NCBI GenBank assembly: GCA_003644275.1 | Contig: QNBY01000102.1 | Location: 1-5,264, forward strand | Length of the DNA stretch: 5,264 bases | Source of the DNA: Planctomycetota bacterium | Lineage (GTDB): Bacteria; Planctomycetota; B143-G9 | Direction: 5' to 3' | Part shown: piece by piece, positions 2,926 through 5,264 of the stretch | How positions within the stretch are numbered: position 1 is the first letter of the stretch | How the letters are laid out: every line of letters begins with the position of its first letter | Position numbers and translations under genes: made by a program | Notes under the pieces: generated by a model | Seen by the model: only the letters and a program-made list of their open reading frames with translations | Databases searched by the model: none | Told to the model about the DNA's origin: nothing

Positions 2926-5264
2926 GGCGGGCGGAAGGGGGGGGATTACCGGCCCTCCAAGGTGAAGACGATAGTGGAGGGCGCGCCGGAGGGGTACGAT
3001 CCGGCGGTGGCGGCCAGTCTGGGGTTCTGGAGCTCGCGCTGGCAGGTGCTCCAGTTCGCGCTGATGAGCGGCGCGGGCGAGACGACGAGATTCGAGAGCT
3101 CCACCATCGAGTGGATGAAGTTCCGCTCCGAGCCCGGCGGGGGGAGCGATCCGGCGGTTGTTCCCGAGAACGCGGCGTACCTTCTCGTGCCGTTCCGCTA
3201 CGGCGTCCCCACATACGCGGCCCCGCTCTCCGACGGCGACTTCCACGACTACGGCGACGAGCGCTGGAGCTCGGCCGATCCCGATTCCGGCTACGACATA
3301 CTGACCACGGCCACGCTGATAATGGCGGAGGCGGAATGGGCGCGGCAGTTCCACTCCGCCGCCCTGTTCGGCACTCCGCAGGACTCCGACCACGGCTCCA
3401 CCGAGCGCTTCACGGGGATGCTTCTCGCGGAGATGGCGAAGCGCTCCGCGATGCACTACCTGAACAACCGCGACGCGTACCGGGGCGGCGCGGAGGCGAA
3501 GCTGAGGATGATAGCGGCGCTCGCGGACCTGGTGAGGCTGCTCCGGGAGCCCTCGCTCGGCGACTCCGGGGAGAACCGCTACCGGGACGTGAACTTCAGC
3601 GCGCAACTGCTCGCCTGGATGGACTTCATGTTCGACGAGTACACCGGCGAGCCCGCTCCCTCCACGGCCGAGGGGCTGTGCGAGGCGATAACGGCGCTGG
3701 GCTGGTACGTGACGGCCACGCTGGACGGGAAGCTGCGCGAGCAGGGGCTGTCGCTGATGCGGACCTACGCGGACTCGCTCGCGGAGATGGAGAGCGCCGA
3801 TCCGGTGGACGCCGCCTGTCGGATAAGGGGGCTCGTGGAGGCGGGGCGGCTGCTGTTCGACTCGTCCTACTACACGGCGGCCTCGCAGGTGTTCGAGGAG
3901 ATGCAGGAAGGCTACGATCCCGAGACGGGCACCTTCGCGGGCCGGGCGACGTTCACCGCGGCGGAGATAGCGCGGGTGGTGGGGGCGCTGAACGCGCTGC
4001 GCTCGCTGGCGTCGGGCTACGCGGACACGGAATGGGCGCAACTTGTGATGTCCGACTTCATCGCGGCGGCGGTGTACATGAGCGGGCTGTGCCGCTCCAC
4101 CTTCCCCATCACGGCGGTGGAGGAGTACGAGCGGCCCTCCGATCCCCTGTACTACAGTTTCCCGGGCGTTCCGGAGAACCGGGCGGACGGGGTGAACATC
4201 GCTCCGTGTTTCGGCTGGCGGGTGGTGAAGCGGCCGGACGGGCGCGGCTGGAGCCTCGACGGGGGATCGTTCGACGCGGCCGGCGCGCTGGCGCTGGCGC
4301 TGGAGCTGCTGTGGCTGAGGCCCACGGAGTATGATCCCTGGCCCGACTACAACGGCGGGGTGGCCGCTCCCCTCGTGAACGGGCGGGGCGACTTCACCTA
4401 TCCCGTGGCCCTCTCCGAGGCGTACTTCACGGGGCGGTCGGCGGCGGTGGAGTTCGCGCTGAAGTCGGTGGCGGGCGAGTCCTTCCAGCTCCCGCCGGAG
4501 ACGGCGGCCGAGGTGCTGGCGGCGGCCGGTTCGCCCTCGACGGGGGACACGGCGGTGATGCCGAAGAACCTGCAGTTGCTGCGCCTGCCCTACGACCTGG
4601 CGAGTCCGGCATGGGGGGCGGCCTTCAACGGGGACATGGACGACTACTCCAACTTCCGCTGGACGACGGCCGGCACGGAGGTGAGCGAGGAGGCGCTGGC
4701 GGCGCTGATGATCGTGGAGGCGCGGCTGTCGGCGCACTTCCAGGACTCGCGGCGGTTCGGCGAGGCGGGGGTGACGGACTACGGCGCGAACGAGCGGCTG
4801 AAGGGATACCTGCTCTACCACGCGCTGCGCAAGCAGGTGAGCGACCTCTCCGGCGGGGCCTTCAACCTCCCGCGCACGGTGGAGGGCCGCTGCGCCCTGC
4901 TGGAAGCGCTCTGCGAGGCGGCGGACCTGTTCTCGGCCGAGTCGCTGCCCGGCCGCGATCCCAACCCCTACCGGGATCCGGCCCTCCACCTCACGGCGGA
5001 GCAACTGATCGAGACGACCTGGTCCTACCTCTCCGGGCAGAACCCGCCCGCCGACATGGAGGGGCTGCGGACGTGGGAGCGGGCGATGCTGCGGTACGCC
5101 GTCCACGTCACCGATCCGGACCGGGCGGAGGCGGCCAAGCGGGCTGTGCTCGACGCGGTGGACGCGGCGATGGACCTCGCGCCCGCCGACGTGCGCGCCA
5201 AGGCGGACCTGTTCTGCATGTTGTTCGACGCCGTGCGCCTGGACGCCGGAGGGGAATACGAGGC
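2851..5264 (+). CDS. Very large putative lipoprotein of unknown function with two internal repeats, C-terminus outside window
   Basis: I do not recognise this family. The frame is open without a stop from GTG 2851 to the end (804 complete codons). The N-terminus has a short basic stretch (VRERTSGR), a hydrophobic core (about 9-24) and Cys25 in AALACGG, as in a lipoprotein signal. Residue +2 is Gly, not Asp, so by the E. coli rule the protein would go to the outer membrane. The rest reads as a soluble, mostly helical protein with no transmembrane segment and no CxxCH or zinc-binding pattern. Two diverged copies of a unit of about 465 residues are visible (about 49-513 and 515 onward). Shared motifs include FALxSxAGE (69-77, 535-543), DYxxxRW (133-139, 598-604), DxGxxER (180-186, 643-649) and YRD (244-246, 707-709). 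Completing the second unit predicts about 960-980 residues in total. An alpha/alpha toroid-type fold is a guess. Ala and Leu codons are mostly GCG and CTG. It follows purM by 92 bp and may have its own promoter. Confidence 0.85.
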   Translation, partial: MRERTSGRLMLCAVVATLAVAALACGGRKGGDYRPSKVKTIVEGAPEGYDPAVAASLGFWSSRWQVLQFALMSGAGETTRFESSTIEWMKFRSEPGGGSDPAVVPENAAYLLVPFRYGVPTYAAPLSDGDFHDYGDERWSSADPDSGYDILTTATLIMAEAEWARQFHSAALFGTPQDSDHGSTERFTGMLLAEMAKRSAMHYLNNRDAYRGGAEAKLRMIAALADLVRLLREPSLGDSGENRYRDVNFSAQLLAWMDFMFDEYTGEPAPSTAEGLCEAITALGWYVTATLDGKLREQGLSLMRTYADSLAEMESADPVDAACRIRGLVEAGRLLFDSSYYTAASQVFEEMQEGYDPETGTFAGRATFTAAEIARVVGALNALRSLASGYADTEWAQLVMSDFIAAAVYMSGLCRSTFPITAVEEYERPSDPLYYSFPGVPENRADGVNIAPCFGWRVVKRPDGRGWSLDGGSFDAAGALALALELLWLRPTEYDPWPDYNGGVAAPLVNGRGDFTYPVALSEAYFTGRSAAVEFALKSVAGESFQLPPETAAEVLAAAGSPSTGDTAVMPKNLQLLRLPYDLASPAWGAAFNGDMDDYSNFRWTTAGTEVSEEALAALMIVEARLSAHFQDSRRFGEAGVTDYGANERLKGYLLYHALRKQVSDLSGGAFNLPRTVEGRCALLEALCEAADLFSAESLPGRDPNPYRDPALHLTAEQLIETTWSYLSGQNPPADMEGLRTWERAMLRYAVHVTDPDRAEAAKRAVLDAVDAAMDLAPADVRAKADLFCMLFDAVRLDAGGEYE
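2995..4389 (+). repeat. Protein-level repeat unit 1 of the lipoprotein (residues about 49-513)
   Basis: First copy of the duplicated unit. Motifs shared with unit 2 occur at residues 53-63 (VAxSxx[FY][WF][ST]xR), 69-78, 133-142 (DYxxxRW[ST][ST]A), 173-192 (FG-x5-DxGxxERxxGxLL), 235-246 and 266-276 (Gx3Px3EGL). Its last third (about 340-513) has no visible partner because unit 2 leaves the window. The end is set only by where unit 2 begins. Confidence 0.65.
4393..5264 (+). repeat. Protein-level repeat unit 2 of the lipoprotein (residue 515 onward, incomplete)
   Basis: Second copy, matching unit 1 at an offset of 466 residues up to the FALxSxAGE block, 465 at DYxxxRW, and exactly 463 from residue 617 to the window end. 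Matching positions include residues 519-529, 535-544, 598-607, 636-655, 698-709 and 729-739. The duplication is old: it is visible in the protein but I saw no matching DNA. Confidence 0.65.

Noticed and set aside
2820..4334. A 504-codon plus-strand frame overlapping the lipoprotein gene
   Set aside because: It is shifted relative to the lipoprotein frame, and its translation is a Gly/Arg/Ala-rich shadow with no domain.
2746..5106. A 786-codon open frame on the minus strand antisense to the lipoprotein gene
   Set aside because: Its translation is a featureless Arg/Pro/His/Gly/Val-rich string with no domain or hydrophobic core pattern. The sense frame has a lipobox and repeated motifs. Such antisense frames arise from G/C-ending codons.
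2851..5264. Assignment of the lipoprotein to DUF3160 or a YyaL/epimerase-like alpha/alpha barrel family
   Set aside because: The size and helical look invite it, but the signature motifs I remember for these families are not present, so no family name is given.

Overview
The window comes from a GC-rich bacterium with a Gram-negative-style lipoprotein. Its codon use combines G/C-ending codons with unusually frequent ATA for isoleucine. The EF-G paralogue and the Bacteroidetes-like PurM fit a deep-branching or candidate phylum rather than a well-studied lineage. I cannot name the phylum from sequence alone.

Layout: (1) Positions 1-1327, minus strand, hold the first 442 residues of an EF-G-like translational GTPase; its C-terminal part lies outside the window. 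(2) Positions 1328-1552 form a 225-bp divergent intergenic region. It contains a good minus-strand promoter (TTGCAC-16 bp-TATAAT), an overlapping plus-strand -10 candidate and several inverted repeats. (3) Positions 1553-2758, plus strand, hold a complete 401-aa phosphoribosylformylglycinamidine cyclo-ligase (PurM) of the long type seen in Bacteroidetes. (4) Positions 2759-2850 are a 92-bp gap with a -10-like TATACT, a 10-bp palindrome and a GC-rich hairpin. (5) Positions 2851-5264, plus strand, hold the first 804 residues of a very large lipoprotein of unknown function, which runs off the end of the window.

How the genes relate: translation (EF-G-like) and purine synthesis (PurM) are housekeeping functions, but the genes are divergently arranged and no other pur or ribosomal genes are visible. 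I see no shared pathway with the lipoprotein. The least ordinary item is the lipoprotein. By eye it is built from two diverged copies of one roughly 465-residue unit, with matching motifs at a constant offset of 463-466 residues, and I do not recognise the family.

The plus strand appears richer in G than C whichever strand is coding. Codon preference therefore flips from C-ending in the minus-strand gene to largely G-ending in the plus-strand genes. The same bias creates very long false ORFs antisense to, or out of frame with, the real genes. No RNA genes, CRISPR arrays, insertion sequences or attachment sites were seen.
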